This document shows, piece after piece, positions 1 through 10,749 of a stretch of DNA of 37,733 bases. Each line of letters opens with the position of its first letter. Positions within the stretch are counted from its first letter, which is position 1. Position numbers and translations under genes: made by a program. Source of the stretch: Chrysomallon squamiferum (taxonomy: Eukaryota; Mollusca; Gastropoda; Neomphalida; Peltospiridae); assembly GCA_012295275.1 (NCBI GenBank), contig CM022674.1, positions 16,090,916 to 16,128,648 on the forward strand. Reading direction: 5' to 3'. The notes under the pieces were generated by a model that saw only the letters and a program-made list of their open reading frames with translations, searched no databases and was not told the origin of the DNA.

Positions 1-505
1 TAATACATATTTATTTACTATCTGTCGTTGTTTTATCTTTTGTTTATCTCATAAAACTACATAATCTTTGGCTTTCTCTCGGTCTCTTTGCTTTTTCTGT
101 AGACACTTTTGTTCTCTAAATATACTTTCCCGAAGACAACTGGTAATGTCGACTAACAATGGACAGCCTTTCTCTCAGATACATGAAAAGGAAAACTTAG
201 GCTAAATAAAAGTCATTATAAGAGACTGATGTTCATGCACTGATTGTGTTCTATCACTTTCTAAACGTCAAGAATTGTATTACATTCACACGAAATGTCT
301 ATTCTCAGCACGACACTAAAAAATACTCTCTCTGTGTTTGTCTTTATAACAAAGCAAATCTCACATTGATTATACTAGTAAAGCGAATACTGTCCTCCAT
401 TGTCAGTAAAACTAGAACCACAGTTGGTAGAAACAACCTTAATCACGGACTTTCTTCTGAATTTATTATTGATATATCTTAATAACCTGTTTTTAAACGT
501 TTATA
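1..505. repeat. Dispersed repeat X, left copy (inverted copy at 28130-28640)
   Basis: The segment matches the reverse complement of about 28130-28640 almost base for base, including a stretch readable as a 78-residue frame in one copy and a 74-residue frame in the other. It lies just past the 3' side of the minus-strand LINE, so it may be the LINE 3' region or a neighbouring repeat. The window starts inside it, so its outer end is unknown. The shared frame looks incidental: the protein has no recognisable domain and is low in complexity. Confidence 0.75.
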
Positions 506-630
506 ATCATATATTTTTCAAGAAATATTGACATTGTATATTTCCACACATTTTAAAATTATTATCAAAAATATTTCTTTAACATTTTTTATTCGAAAAG
601 CCATTTTCTTTAATGAAATATCTTGAATAT

Positions 631-3237
631 TTAGTCCACCGACATTTTATTTCCAATTATTGTTGAATATTTTATTAAAGATGTTTTCCCTTCCCACATA
701 AATTTACAAAATAATTTATGAATTTCATTTTCTACCCAATTTGGTACATTTATTGCACTAATCATATACCACAGTCTAGATGTTAATAAAGTATTCCATA
801 CTTCAGCTTTTCCGTGCACAGTAAGTTTCCTTTGACTCCATAAGTTAATTAGATTAGACATTTTAGCTAATTTATTTTTCCAGTTCAAAGTTTCACATAA
901 TAGTTTATTTGGTCCTAAATATATACCTAGAATTTTAACATAGTTTTTATTTATTGATATTGGAATGTTAAAGGTTAAGTTTTCAATCATGGTTTTACCA
1001 AGATAAAGTACTTCTGACTTATCTACATTGACTTTTGCCCCTATAGCACTACAATACATATTTATTGTATTAAAAACATTTTCTACTGACTGAGCATCAC
1101 AGACAGTTACTGTAGTATCATCTGCATGCTGAAATAATAAAGAATTAAGTTCATTTGTTATTCTAATTCCATTCATGCTATGTCTTTTTTTAATTAAATT
1201 ATTTAAGGGTTCAGCTACAATAACATAAAGCATCATTGATATTGGACATCCTTGTCTAACCCCTCTTGTAATATTGAAAAAAGGTGTTAAATGTCCATTA
1301 ATTTTTACACAACTTTTTATATTATTATATAGTATTTTAATCCACTTTATAAAATTATCACCAAAATTGAATTTTTTCAAAACTTTTAAAATAAAACTAT
1401 GTGATACTCTATCAAATGCTTTCTCTTGATCTATTTTTACTATATACCCTTCTGTATTATTTAACTCGACAATATCTATAATATCTCTTACTGACATAAT
1501 ATTGTCAGCAATATCTCTTCCTTTTACACAACAGCTTTGTTCTGATGAAATAATAGTTGACATTACTTGTTTAAGACGATTTGCAAGAACTTTTAGCAAT
1601 AATTTTATAATCTACATTTAAAAGGCTGATAGGTCTGAAATTTTTAGGTCTGCTTTATCTCCTTTTTGCTTGTAAAATAAACTAATTACTCCTTTTTTCA
1701 TACTGCGTGACAACATTTCTTCTTTCTGAATTGACATAACTACTTTATGAAAGAAATTTTTAAAATTTTCCCAGAATTTAACATAAAATTCTACTGTTAG
1801 ACCATCCAAACCAGGTGATTTATTTCTATTCATTTCTTTTAAAGCTTCAGTTAATTCTTCAATTGTAATGTCTTTCTCACAGTTTTCACTTTCAGATTCT
1901 TTTAGTTTATTTGATATTAAATTTATTATTTCTTCCTGTTTAATAATATCTACATTTTCTTGCGTAAATAATTTTGAATAAAAGTCATAAGCATATTGTA
2001 ATATATCTTCTGTTTTTCTTGTTAATCCATTTACTGTTTTTAGCTCTTTAATAGAATTTGATTCTTGTTTTGATTTTTCTAAACTGAGAAAAAATGTGGT
2101 ATTTCTATCCATATCTAGATTCCAATGAGCTTTAGATCTCAAAATAGCACCATTACATTTAGATCTCTCAATTAATTTTAATTTTTCTTCTAAAATTTGT
2201 ATGTTACTCAAATCATGATGATTATTTACAGCTAGTTTAGCATATTCTCTTTTCAAAGCATTTTGTATATTATAATATTTTTCGTTATCTGATTTTCTCT
2301 TTTTAATTGCAAAATTTCTTGCACATGTTTTCATTTTATATTTTAAGTTGTCCCACCAAACACTAGGTTCAGTCTGTAACAAAGGACACTCAGAAGCATT
2401 ATTAATAACTTCAATAATAGCTTTACAAAAACTTTCATCTTTCAACAATTCATTATTAAAGATCCAAATACCTTGACCTCTCTCTACATGAGAAAAATCT
2501 ATTTTAAGTGATAAAAAATTGTGATCACTAACCGAGGTATAGGATATGTATACATTACTTATAAACTGCAATAAATTTCTAGAAATTAAGAATAAATCAA
2601 TTCTTGACTGTTTTATAGTTTTTTCAACTATTTGAGATCTAGTAAATTGCCTTTTATCTGGATTTCTGTGTCGCCAAATATCAACTAAATTATAATTAAA
2701 AATAACTGACTGTAATTCATTACTACTTTTTATATTGAAAGTTTTATTATTAATGCCCAAATCTAAATTAGGATCTAAAATGTCATTAAAATCTCCTGCC
2801 ATTATTGTATTTTTTAAATCCACAAATTTACATAATCCTTTAAAAAATAAAATTCTTTCTTCAATATTATTTGGTGCATATACATTTATAAAACTGTATT
2901 CTTCTTCATCTATTTTCGTATTAATTTTTAAAATCCTGCCTTCAGTGTCGCAACTATTAAATGTAAACTTATAAGGACATTCTTTTGATACCAGTATTGC
3001 TACACCCCTTCTTTTTTTATTTGGACAATTATTATAAAATATATTTCCTTCCCATAAATGTTTATATCTCTCAATGAAGTCATTATCCCAAAATGTTTCC
3101 TGTAGAAAAATAATATTTGCATGTTTACTTTTAAATGTTGCAAAAACTGAATTTAATTTCTCAATATCTCTCAGTCCGTTTACATTTATAGACAAGATCA
3201 TAGTTAGAAGTAGAAAAATTAGTGAACTATTACCCAT
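631..3237 (-). pseudogene. LINE ORF2: APE endonuclease + reverse transcriptase, frameshifted
   Basis: The first frame (3237-1618) starts with the APE endonuclease. Visible motifs are SINVNGL, LQETFW, VYAPN, GDFND, SRIDLFLIS and SDHNFLSL, in the normal order. The likely start is the Met before LSINVNGL (about 3201) rather than the upstream hydrophobic Met. The frame continues into the RT entry motif NKSPGLDGL and breaks near 1618. The second frame (1599-631) resumes the RT with ANRLK, GRDIADNI, DQEKAFDRVSH (first catalytic Asp), RGVRQGCPIS and FQHADD (the catalytic Asp pair; HADD in place of FADD or YADD is seen in this LINE group). The thumb region follows, and the frame ends soon after LIKYSTIIGN. 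The protein is cis-acting in retrotransposition; this copy is broken at the RT boundary and truncated. Confidence 0.9.
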
Positions 3238-3249
3238 TTTTAAAATATT

Positions 3250-4412
3250 CTATATCTTGTCTATATCCTCCCCCCCATACTCATTCATTACCCTGGCAAC
3301 ACTTTCTCTCACACTTTTCATGTGTGCTGCTTGTCTCTTTTTTTGTTTTCTATTTTCTACCAAGCTCCACAGTTTTTCTTCTGATGGACGCTTGATCAAT
3401 CTCGTTCGACGCTTTGTTTTACTCTGCTTACTATTTTCTGCTTCGATGGTTCCAGCTTCCTTGTTAGTAATTTTCACTTTGGTGTTTTATCAGGGGATTT
3501 TCTTGGTTTTTCTCCATTTTCTGATTTTTGTTGTTCCTTGTTGATTTCCATTTCTGTTGTATTTATCCTCTGGATACTTTCTGCTTCAATTTCTTTTTTC
3601 TCCTTTGATTTTACATTATATTCCATACCATCACTGTCACTGTCGCTGTTTTTTTTTGTTCATCGCTGTCATACTCTGACCAACACTCACATTCATCCTC
3701 TTTGTTTCCACACTTTTCACACAGAAATATGTTCGGGCAGTTTCTAGCAAAATGTCCTTTTTGTTTACGGTTATGACACCTTATATTTGGACAGTCTTTC
3801 AACAAATGATTATCCGCCATACAGTTGTAACAGACTTTTATTTGATTGTCATGTAAAACACGAAAATATTTTATTCCTTCATAAGTCTTAAATTTCATTG
3901 AGTATGGTAAACTTTTTATTCCGGGTGGAAATTTCACTCTCACATATCTTGTTCCATCTGCAATTTTTGTCCCTTTGTATAGCCTTCTATAAATTGGTGA
4001 TAAAATTTCTAATTTCCATTTGTTTCAATTTTTCTTCAATTTCTTCATCTTCAATGTAGGCAGGCAAGTGCAAAAAGGAAACTACTACAGTTTCAGATTT
4101 CAAAATTCTCGCCTTTATTTTTAGACCTTTCAATTCTGTTTCATCAATTTCCGTAATCTTTCTCGCTTGTATAATATCTTCTAGTGTTATTTCATAAGAG
4201 TCGGATTCTTTCGGTACGCACGCTTTTATCACATCACCCACCTGGCCACTTACAAAATCTATCATGTCGCCTGCTGAAATTTTCTTGTTATCTTCTACAT
4301 TTACAATCACAGTGCATTCTTTTTTAAAAACATTTTTTCTCATTCCTTCTTTTTTTAAATTCATATCTTTGATCTTTTCTTCGTAATTTTCAGATTCTTG
4401 CACCCAAGACAT
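3250..4412 (-). pseudogene. LINE ORF1: RNA-binding protein with CCHC zinc knuckles, frame-broken
   Basis: The protein starts best at the Met at 4412 (MSWVQES); the frame upstream is 5'UTR-like and matches the flanking repeat. It runs in three frames (4412-3987, 3943-3611, 3477-3250). The first ends in an RRM-like block (VVSFLHLPAYIEDEEIEEKL). The second has a basic stretch, then a good knuckle CYNCMADNHLLKDC, a second knuckle CHNRKQKGHFARNC and a third Cys pair CEKC. The last frame is a charged C-terminal tail. In the second knuckle the second Cys is Arg, so zinc binding there should be lost. ORF1 proteins coat LINE RNA to form the transposition particle. Confidence 0.85.
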
Positions 4413-4489
4413 AACACTTAGTTTACAACAAAACCTTTCCGAAGCGAGAGCCGATGTGAAACGCGTCCGCACTCGACGCCACCATAACC

Positions 4490-4990
4490 GGAAGTCCACT
4501 AGCGTGAACGCTAACCACGACACCATCCGATCTCGGACGACCACCATACGAAAAGAACTTCTAGTCAATCGTGCGATCGATGTTGTGCAATCGATTTGGA
4601 GTTACCTCCCAATATGGCGATTATCTGTAGAAGCTGCCATTTTCGAAATTTGCATAATATCCTGCAATACTATAAGAATTATATAACTTGCGGGAATAAT
4701 GACATCATGTTTATTTTTAGAAACTATGTAATGCAATTCTTTTAATTTTATATAAATGTTTATTTTATTAAATATTTTATTTTATATGCTAAATATTAAC
4801 GAATGTGTGGATTTATATTTAAAATAGTTAGATAAAATAAAATGAAAATGACGGCTTCTGCAGATAATCGCCATGTTGGGAGATAACCCAAAACCGACTG
4901 CGCAACATCGATCGCAGGATTGACTAGAAGTTATTTTCGTATGTTGCTCGTCCGAGATCGGATGGTGTCGTGGCTAGAATTCACTCTCGC
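4490..4990. repeat. Palindromic (foldback) element with MITE-like core
   Basis: About 130 bases at 4499-4630 recur as a reverse complement at 4855-4985, around a roughly 230-base AT-rich spacer. The inner arms read CTCCCAAYATGGCGATTATC and its complement. The same core, in opposite orientation, is at 27366-27650. The outer arms carry a tRNA-like A-box region (gtcgtggttagcg) and reach into the LINE 5' end on the left. The inner core behaves like a MITE with about 35-base terminal inverted repeats. The outer arms look like two head-to-head copies of another repeat. Confidence 0.75.
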
Positions 4991-5035
4991 TACGCTCTCT
5001 GCTTGGAGTTCGAATCTTCGCACGCTCGGATAATT
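4945..5035 (+). repeat. tRNA-derived (SINE-head-like) segment, copy 1
   Basis: TCCGAG near 4950 can pair with CTCGGA near 5028 like an acceptor stem, a pol III A-box-like ggatggtgtcgtggctag follows the first, and gagttcgaatctt resembles a B box. The spacing is tRNA-sized, but the cloverleaf is poor. A better preserved copy is at 27715-27793. I infer a tRNA-derived SINE head; it is not a functional tRNA. Confidence 0.5.
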
Positions 5036-5099
5036 TACATTTGATTTCTCTTTCCAGGTGATGTCGGTGATGTCGGTAATTAAGGTAAGTTAGGTAAAC

Positions 5100-5545
5100 G
5101 TCAACAGTAGTAGAGTTAGAAATAATACCAGTACTGGAAATAGTAGGCCTAGTAATAATAGTAGTAGTACTGGAAATGGTACCGCTAGTAATAATAGTAG
5201 TAGTACTGGAAATGGTACCGCTAGTAATAATAGTAGTACTACTGGAAATAGCACGGCTAGTAATAATAGTAGTATTGGTGTTGGAACAAATATTGGAAGT
5301 AATAACAGTAGAACTAGTAACAACAGTAATGGAAATAATAGGGCTAGTAATAATAGTAATACTGGAAATATTAGGGCTTTTAATAATAGTTGTGGAAAGG
5401 TAGGGCTAGTAATAATAGTAGTAAAAATAGTAGGACTAGTAAAAACAGTAGTAATACTAGAAATGGTAGAGGTAATAGTATTAGAAATAGTAGGGATAGT
5501 AATAATAGTTGTGGAAATATTAGCGCTGGTAATAATGGTGGTGCT
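5100..5545. repeat. 33-36-base minisatellite, GTA/AAT-rich
   Basis: Units of about 33-36 bases are repeated about a dozen times with drift; each contains ggaaat followed by a variable gctagt and aataatagtagta. The same unit recurs in the same position after the tRNA-like segment at 27880-28025. All long frames across it, Leu/Val-rich on one strand and Asn/Ser-rich on the other, are by-products of the repeat. Confidence 0.8.
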
Positions 5546-5639
5546 GAAAAGCTCTCTGCTATTAGACACGTGAACTAAATAATAATACATTTTGTTTTAT
5601 TTTATTTTAAATTTTATTAAAGCAAAAGCAGCAAATACA

Positions 5640-6529
5640 AAACAGTCGTGGGAAATTGGGAAATCACATGACAATGTTTATAATAATACAAAACCAGATA
5701 CATTTTGTGTTAGAATCATTTGTTTTTTATCTCTGGACACGAAACTAACAGTTTTATGGATAACCATAGGTTGTTTACCTTTACTTACAACTTCCACCTT
5801 ATACCTTATAACAAAGATTTGTTGGTGTCCATAGTGGGTTGATAAATGTTACATTCATCAACAAGAATAATATTTTTATTTTCGGATCTACTTTACAATT
5901 CACAATTTCAAATGAATTCTCACTCATGATAAAAGTGAATCCACCAAGTGGTTGATTTTCTCCAGGTATTGTACAAATTTCATTTGCTTCTTGTTTGTAA
6001 TTTCTAACTCAAGTAACTAATTGTTCTCTGGTTGTTGCCACACTAGCAACTAATACTCTCCTAGCTATTTCTGTCATTTTCATTCCTTTAGAACTTACTT
6101 TTAATTTGTTAGCTTCCTCTCGTTCGGCAGCTTACACGACTTTTCTCTTCTCTTCTCTGATGATAGCGTTGATCACTTTTTCTGCATATCGAGGTGTCGA
6201 TTTTCGTTCAAAGGATTTTCCTTTGGTGAGTCTACAATAATTTCATCCTCTGACAAAGGTTCTGGTGTTTTTGTCGGTGTTGCTGTTGAATCGCTTCATG
6301 CTCTACTTTCAACGTGATGTACTGGGCAAGAATATCCGATGCAGTTGTATCAGGTTTTCGTCGATCAGACTGAAAGTTCTTCCTCCATTTACTCCATTCG
6401 TCTTTTTTTCTTCTGAATCTTTTGATCGTTCGTCTGGTTGTAGTATATTTCCTAGAGTTTGTTCTAGCGTCATCACTGGTACTTTAGACAAAGCTACACG
6501 ATATTCAACCGGAAGAGCTAAATCGTAAG
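5640..6529 (-). pseudogene. Endogenous parvovirus-like NS1 fragment, copy A (old, broken)
   Basis: The minus strand closely matches copy B at 22411-23075, from the block DLALPVEYRVALSK onward. Copy A then jumps about 300 bases, losing the Walker A region, and resumes with ILVDEC at 5868-5851, a hydrophobic run plus Asp-Glu as expected for Walker B of a superfamily 3 helicase. Weaker helicase-like sequence continues toward 5640. It contains stops and frame shifts, one stop (TAA at 6134-6132) being shared with copy B. NS1 of Parvoviridae is a rolling-hairpin nickase and SF3 helicase. This is a non-functional genomic relic, placed next to an EF-hand exon and a GA repeat. The family call rests on motifs, not on a search. 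Confidence 0.7.
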
Positions 6530-6540
6530 ATCCACAGAGC

Positions 6541-6570
6541 AGAGAGAGAGAGAGAGAGAGACGAGAGAGA

Positions 6571-6618
<48 letters not shown>
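6541..6618. repeat. (GA)n microsatellite abutting a splice donor
   Basis: About 39 GA units with small interruptions. On the minus strand it begins within the donor of the EF-hand exon: exon, GTAAC, then the CT tract. Copy A of the viral relic begins about 12 bases beyond its other side. Confidence 0.95.
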
Positions 6619-6620
<2 letters not shown>

Positions 6621-6622
6621 AC

Positions 6623-7825
6623 CAATATAATCAACTTTGCCATCACAGTTCAGATCCGCTTCGCGCACCATTTCTTCAGCTTCTTTCTGAAATAAATCAA
6701 TAAATAAATAAATAAATAATGATAAGTAGAAGTAATGATATTTGAATATATAGAAAGAAAGGAATCAGCAACTGTAATAACAACAGATAGATTATTGTCA
6801 TCATTATAATTATCATCGACAATAATAACATTAATAACAGGCAACTGGCTCTTAAAGAATAGTAAGGCCAAAAATGTAGCCATGGACCTGATAAAAGTTT
6901 ATCTATTAGCTATTAGTAAAACCTGTAATATTATGTCGTCATGAACGCGCGTTTTATTTTTGTTGTATTTGTTTGTTGTTGTTTTTACAGCAGATATTCC
7001 GGAAAGCACATATACAGGTCAACGTTTATTTTAATGAACGGTAAAGGTCAAACATTTCTGCTACTATTACTACTGCTGTTCAATGCTACTACTACTATTA
7101 CTACTACTACTACTACTACTAACAATAATAATAGCCACTTTTTTCTTACCTTTGTAATTTTTCTCTAATTTGTCAATTTCATAAGTCAGGAAAGGTTATA
7201 AACCATCCTTGTCTTTATCAAAGCGCGAAAAACCTCGGTACAACTCCTTTTCTTCGGGGTCCATCGTTTTCCGGGCAAGATGTCAACGAACTCGTCAAAA
7301 TCAATCGTCCCGCTTCCTACGAACAAAAAAAAAAAATAAAAAAAAAATAAAAAAAATAAATAAAAATTGATGATGTAGTAATTATATAATATTTCTTCAA
7401 CAACAAAGACTACAAAACCGAAACGACAAAATCATCAATAGCATTTACCATACAACTTCACTTTAATTATTACCTCTACAGCCGGAGCTATCAATACTTC
7501 TGGTATTACAGTTATAATAATAATAATAATAGCTAATAATAATAATAATAATAATAGCTAATAATAATAATAATAAAATAAATAAATAAATAAATACAAT
7601 CCAGAAACTTTACATAAGCAATTATTGTTACCGTTTTATTATTGTTTATTATTATTTTACGATGGAATAAATCACTCACTGTCTGTGTCCACAGCTCGGA
7701 TAAAATCCTTTAATTTCCTGTATTGACGGCCCTCTGTCCAAGGAGATCATCCACTGTGCCCAGCTCTTCAGTAGTGATCATTCCATCGCCGTTCTTATCG
7801 AACATTTTAAACGTTTCTCTCAGCT
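6623..7825 (-). CDS. Calmodulin-like EF-hand protein gene, three exons
   Basis: Exons are 7825-7680, 7316-7150 and 6686-6623, with acceptors tttttcag, gttcgtag and atttcag and donors GTGAGT, GTAAGA and GTAACT. The first holds an EF-hand loop [12 protein letters not shown]. Exons 1 and 2 join through a split codon to complete [12 protein letters not shown]. The third loop starts as DKDKDG, and the third exon gives [20 protein letters not shown]. Intron sites agree with those recalled for vertebrate calmodulin (after residue A10, and a split codon at the last loop's Glu); one adds a break between loops 3 and 4. The frame is broken by one-base indels, two in GG/GGG runs of the first exon and several short A/T/G runs in the second, so it is a pseudogene or an error-rich assembly. 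N- and C-terminal exons are not identified. Calmodulin family proteins are cytosolic calcium sensors. Confidence 0.8.
7321..7680. other. Intron of the EF-hand gene with A-rich and AAT repeats
   Basis: The interval holds the pyrimidine tract (A-rich on this strand) of the acceptor at 7317-7319, an A/AAAT-rich stretch, and a TAA/TAAA microsatellite at about 7517-7600. No further exon is visible. Confidence 0.7.
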
Positions 7826-8440
7826 CTGAAAAATTCACATTTCTCACACCTTCAGTTTATTAATGAATATAATTATAAGGCCAGTTATGCTTCAAAAATA
7901 TTGTCATACTTAGGATCGTTTCTGCAGTTTATATGGTATAATATTGTTTCAAAAGACTGAGATTTGTGGATTTGTTCTTGGCTATTAAAAAAAAAAAAAA
8001 GTTGAAAAAAAAAAGTATTCCATATGGATGATATTATTAATTTAACTATCTTCATGAATTCAAGCGTTACCTCTCATGAATCTATAAAAATATGATTATC
8101 ACGAGCAGTGTAATATAGTTGATAGATTTAAGTAATTATCAAATTATTTTTTTTTCCAATTTCACGTTTTTCATCATCATCATCATCGTCATCATCATTA
8201 TTATTATTATTAACCACACCTCTCTCTTTTTCTGTCTCTTCCTTTTCCCCTCTCACACACATTTCTTTCTTTTTCCTCTACTCAAAAAAATTAGTAACCG
8301 CGATGTTACGCCCCACGAACTCACTTTCTCATATTATATCTCCTTTGCATCGCCTTTTATGTTATATTAATTGACCTAATTAGCGCAATATTGTGGATAA
8401 TCATTTAATGAATAAGATGAACGTAGCAGTTAAACGTAAA

Positions 8441-8513
8441 ACATCAATTGGTCTAGTGGTAGAATGCTCGCGCCTGCCACATAGGTGACCCAGGTTCGAT
8501 TCAGGTCGATGCA
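8441..8513 (+). pseudogene. tRNA-Gly-derived pseudogene or SINE head
   Basis: The 73-base block is tRNA-sized and resembles tRNA-Gly(GCC): TGGTCTAGTGGTAGAA fits the A-box/D-arm, CCTGCCAC resembles the anticodon loop and GGTTCGATTC the B box. The acceptor stem ACATCAA/TCGATGC has two A-C mismatches, the anticodon arm has extra bases and the T stem pairs badly. A functional tRNA is unlikely. It may have kept pol III promoter activity or be the 5' part of a SINE. Confidence 0.6.
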
Positions 8514-8519
8514 AATGTG

Positions 8520-10550
8520 ATTACAATTTTCTTTTAAATTTTAGTTTTATATATTTTATATACATTGAATTTTCTTCTGAAAATATATGTTTCTTCGCAT
8601 ATGCCTTCTGTTTTCTTTTTTCTCTTTGTATCATCTTTGTACCGAAATAAAAAAAAAATAAACTTATTCTGCCAAAATCACAAAATGTCCGTATATCGCT
8701 GAAGGCCGCTCATCTCGAGCCCACAAAAAGGAGTACCACTGTACACAAATGTTAAAGATCTACCGATATAAACGCGTAAGGCATCGTAAAATGCTTCTGA
8801 TGAGCGTAAATTTTAGGGAAATATATAATGAATAGTTAAAACATGAAAAACTCAAAAATTATAAGTTATGTAATTTTTTGCACGTTTATCTGGATAATAA
8901 TTTATAAATAGTTATATATGTTTAGGCTTTATTTCCTCCACTTTTGAATGTTTTACGTTTCTGTTTTCTTTTATATCTATTATAGGAATATTATCAATGA
9001 AAACAGAACAAATTTCATGTTTTATTTCTTTTTTTTTTTTAATTCTTTTTGCATTGTTTTATTGTTTTTATTTTATTCTTTATTTACTTCCTGACTTTGC
9101 CATGGCGACTATTCCATTTTCATAATGACTGTTTCCTGGATTCAGTTACATCACTTAACTGTCAGTTATGCTGACTTCTTAATAATTTGAAATTCTTGTA
9201 AAATATATCCATAGGTGAAGTGCATGAAATATAATAATGTGATTAATCCCACAGTCAAAACATTTATCACTTACAGCCAAAACCTCAACCTAAAACAAAC
9301 CGACACATAAAAAAAAAAAAAAAAATAATAATAATAATAATAATAATAAAACAAAAATTAAATCAAGAAGAAGTGACTGGTAATAGCTGGTAATAATTAT
9401 CAAGAAAGCGTTGTTAAACCAATATTCATCCGTCCATTCATCCCTTCCATTTCATCCTTTCAATCCTCTTTCTTTCTTTCATCCCTTCCATCCTTGCATG
9501 CCTCCTTCCTTTCTTTTTCCCTCTCTTTATTATCCTCTTTCATTCTTTATTTCCTCCCTTCGTTCATTATTTTCTTCCTTCAGTCAGTCTGGTGTAATGG
9601 AAAATATTTTTACAGATGACCGTACAACATTTTTACATGCTGTCGTATCTGCTAACTGTCAGAAAAGTATCTCTTGTCTGACTGATTACAGAGATTTCAG
9701 AACAGAGCATAAAGCTATCACCGAATTTCTAATTTACATTTCTCTTCTTGGTATGTATTTTCAGTTAGCATCAGTTTCCCTGCAGCTTCTTTCAAAGTAC
9801 GTAAAAGATATTATCATGAAGCAGAATGGAACAGGAACATTACTATAATATTGTCAGTTTTGATTTAATGGAATATTTGATAACGCTGTACGTTGAAATG
9901 TGTGGGTTAATTCTTTTAACTTTGGTCCGTTTTTATAAACAGTTTTTATTTTGCGTATGTGACGATATATATGTTTGTATGTGAATGTATTTGTGTGTGT
10001 ATGCGTGTGCATGTGTGCGTGCGTGTGTCTGTTTGTCTATCTATCTCTCCATCCATTTCTCTAAGTCCTTTCTCTGTTTCTCTCACTTTTGCCTCTTCTG
10101 TACTATATGTACATGTATACTGAACATTGATATTTAAGATCTATGTGTGTGTTCTTCAGTTCTTTAATTTTTAATAGCAACAGTATTATCATAATTCAGG
10201 AAATAAATCGCTATATTTCATGTATATACGCACTTACTTGAATTATCTACATTTAAAATCTACATATGTTGTTACCATAACACTTCGCAACCTATAGCAA
10301 TAATCGCAGAATGCTTTAAAAGTTAAAACTTAATCTAATTCCAACTCTGCTGTTATCTCGTATCTATTAACTACAGGTCTTGAGTCAGCTGAGTTCAAAA
10401 ATAGAATGGGTAACCCACTAAGAATAGTGTATTTTAGCTCTGAGCTATTTTAAAACCTCAGCTAGTTGCCAGCTGTACGTGTTTATCCAGTCATGTAGTT
10501 TCCAGATCCTAGATTACTTAAGATATAATTTAAACTGATCTTTTCCTACA
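8520..10550. other. No supported gene; AT-rich spacer with simple repeats
   Basis: The stretch contains an A/AAT tract (about 9309-9350), CCTTT/CATCC-like pyrimidine repeats (9420-9590), and TG-rich repeats (9960-10040). A 145-residue frame at 9411-9848 is half pyrimidine repeat; its second half has no domain I recognise and I do not call it a gene. Confidence 0.6.
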
Positions 10551-10553
10551 GAT

Positions 10554-10642
10554 TGCAGGGCAACCATAAATTACACAACTCTCTTTATAATAACAGACTT
10601 AACGCCTGTGCAAGAATGATGAACTACTCGTGTAAGAATAAG
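10554..10642 (+). other. Weak candidate exon, Cys-containing
   Basis: The acceptor ttttcctacag is strong, and one frame is open from it (NHKLHNSLYNNRLNACARMM, then NYSCKNK) to a possible donor AAG|GTACTT. Two Cys and Asn-rich content would suit an extracellular domain, and it lies upstream of the plus-strand MRH exons. No family is recognised and the donor is mediocre. Confidence 0.2.
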
Positions 10643-10749
10643 GTACTTGAGTTCAGCGTACGTGTAACTTCACTGTTATTATCGTTCATTATAAGTTGTT
10701 TTCTCTGGACTGTTGTACCACTGGTAATAAATTAGTACTGATCATCTAA

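Larger units (their letters stand above)
600..4450 (-). mobile_element. Tx1/L1-like non-LTR retrotransposon (LINE), degenerate
   Basis: Read on the minus strand, the order is ORF1 (RNA-binding, CCHC knuckles), then ORF2 (APE endonuclease followed by reverse transcriptase), which is standard for L1-superfamily LINEs. The ORF1 style, with an RRM-like block followed by a basic linker and knuckles, resembles Tx1-type elements of aquatic animals. Both ORFs are interrupted by frame breaks and ORF2 has lost its C-terminus, so this copy should not be mobile by itself. No poly(A) tail or target-site duplication could be placed, because the flanks are themselves repeats. Confidence 0.9.

Noticed and set aside
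246-482. 78-residue frame conserved in both copies of repeat X
   Set aside because: Conservation follows from the DNA repeat. The two versions differ by an indel-type change and show no domain, so coding is unsupported.
8441-8513. Functional tRNA-Gly
   Set aside because: Two acceptor mismatches, a poor T stem and a disturbed anticodon arm; kept only as a pseudogene or SINE head.
9411-9848. 145-residue ORF as a gene
   Set aside because: The first half is a pyrimidine microsatellite. The second half (from MENIFTDD) has no recognised domain or splice support.
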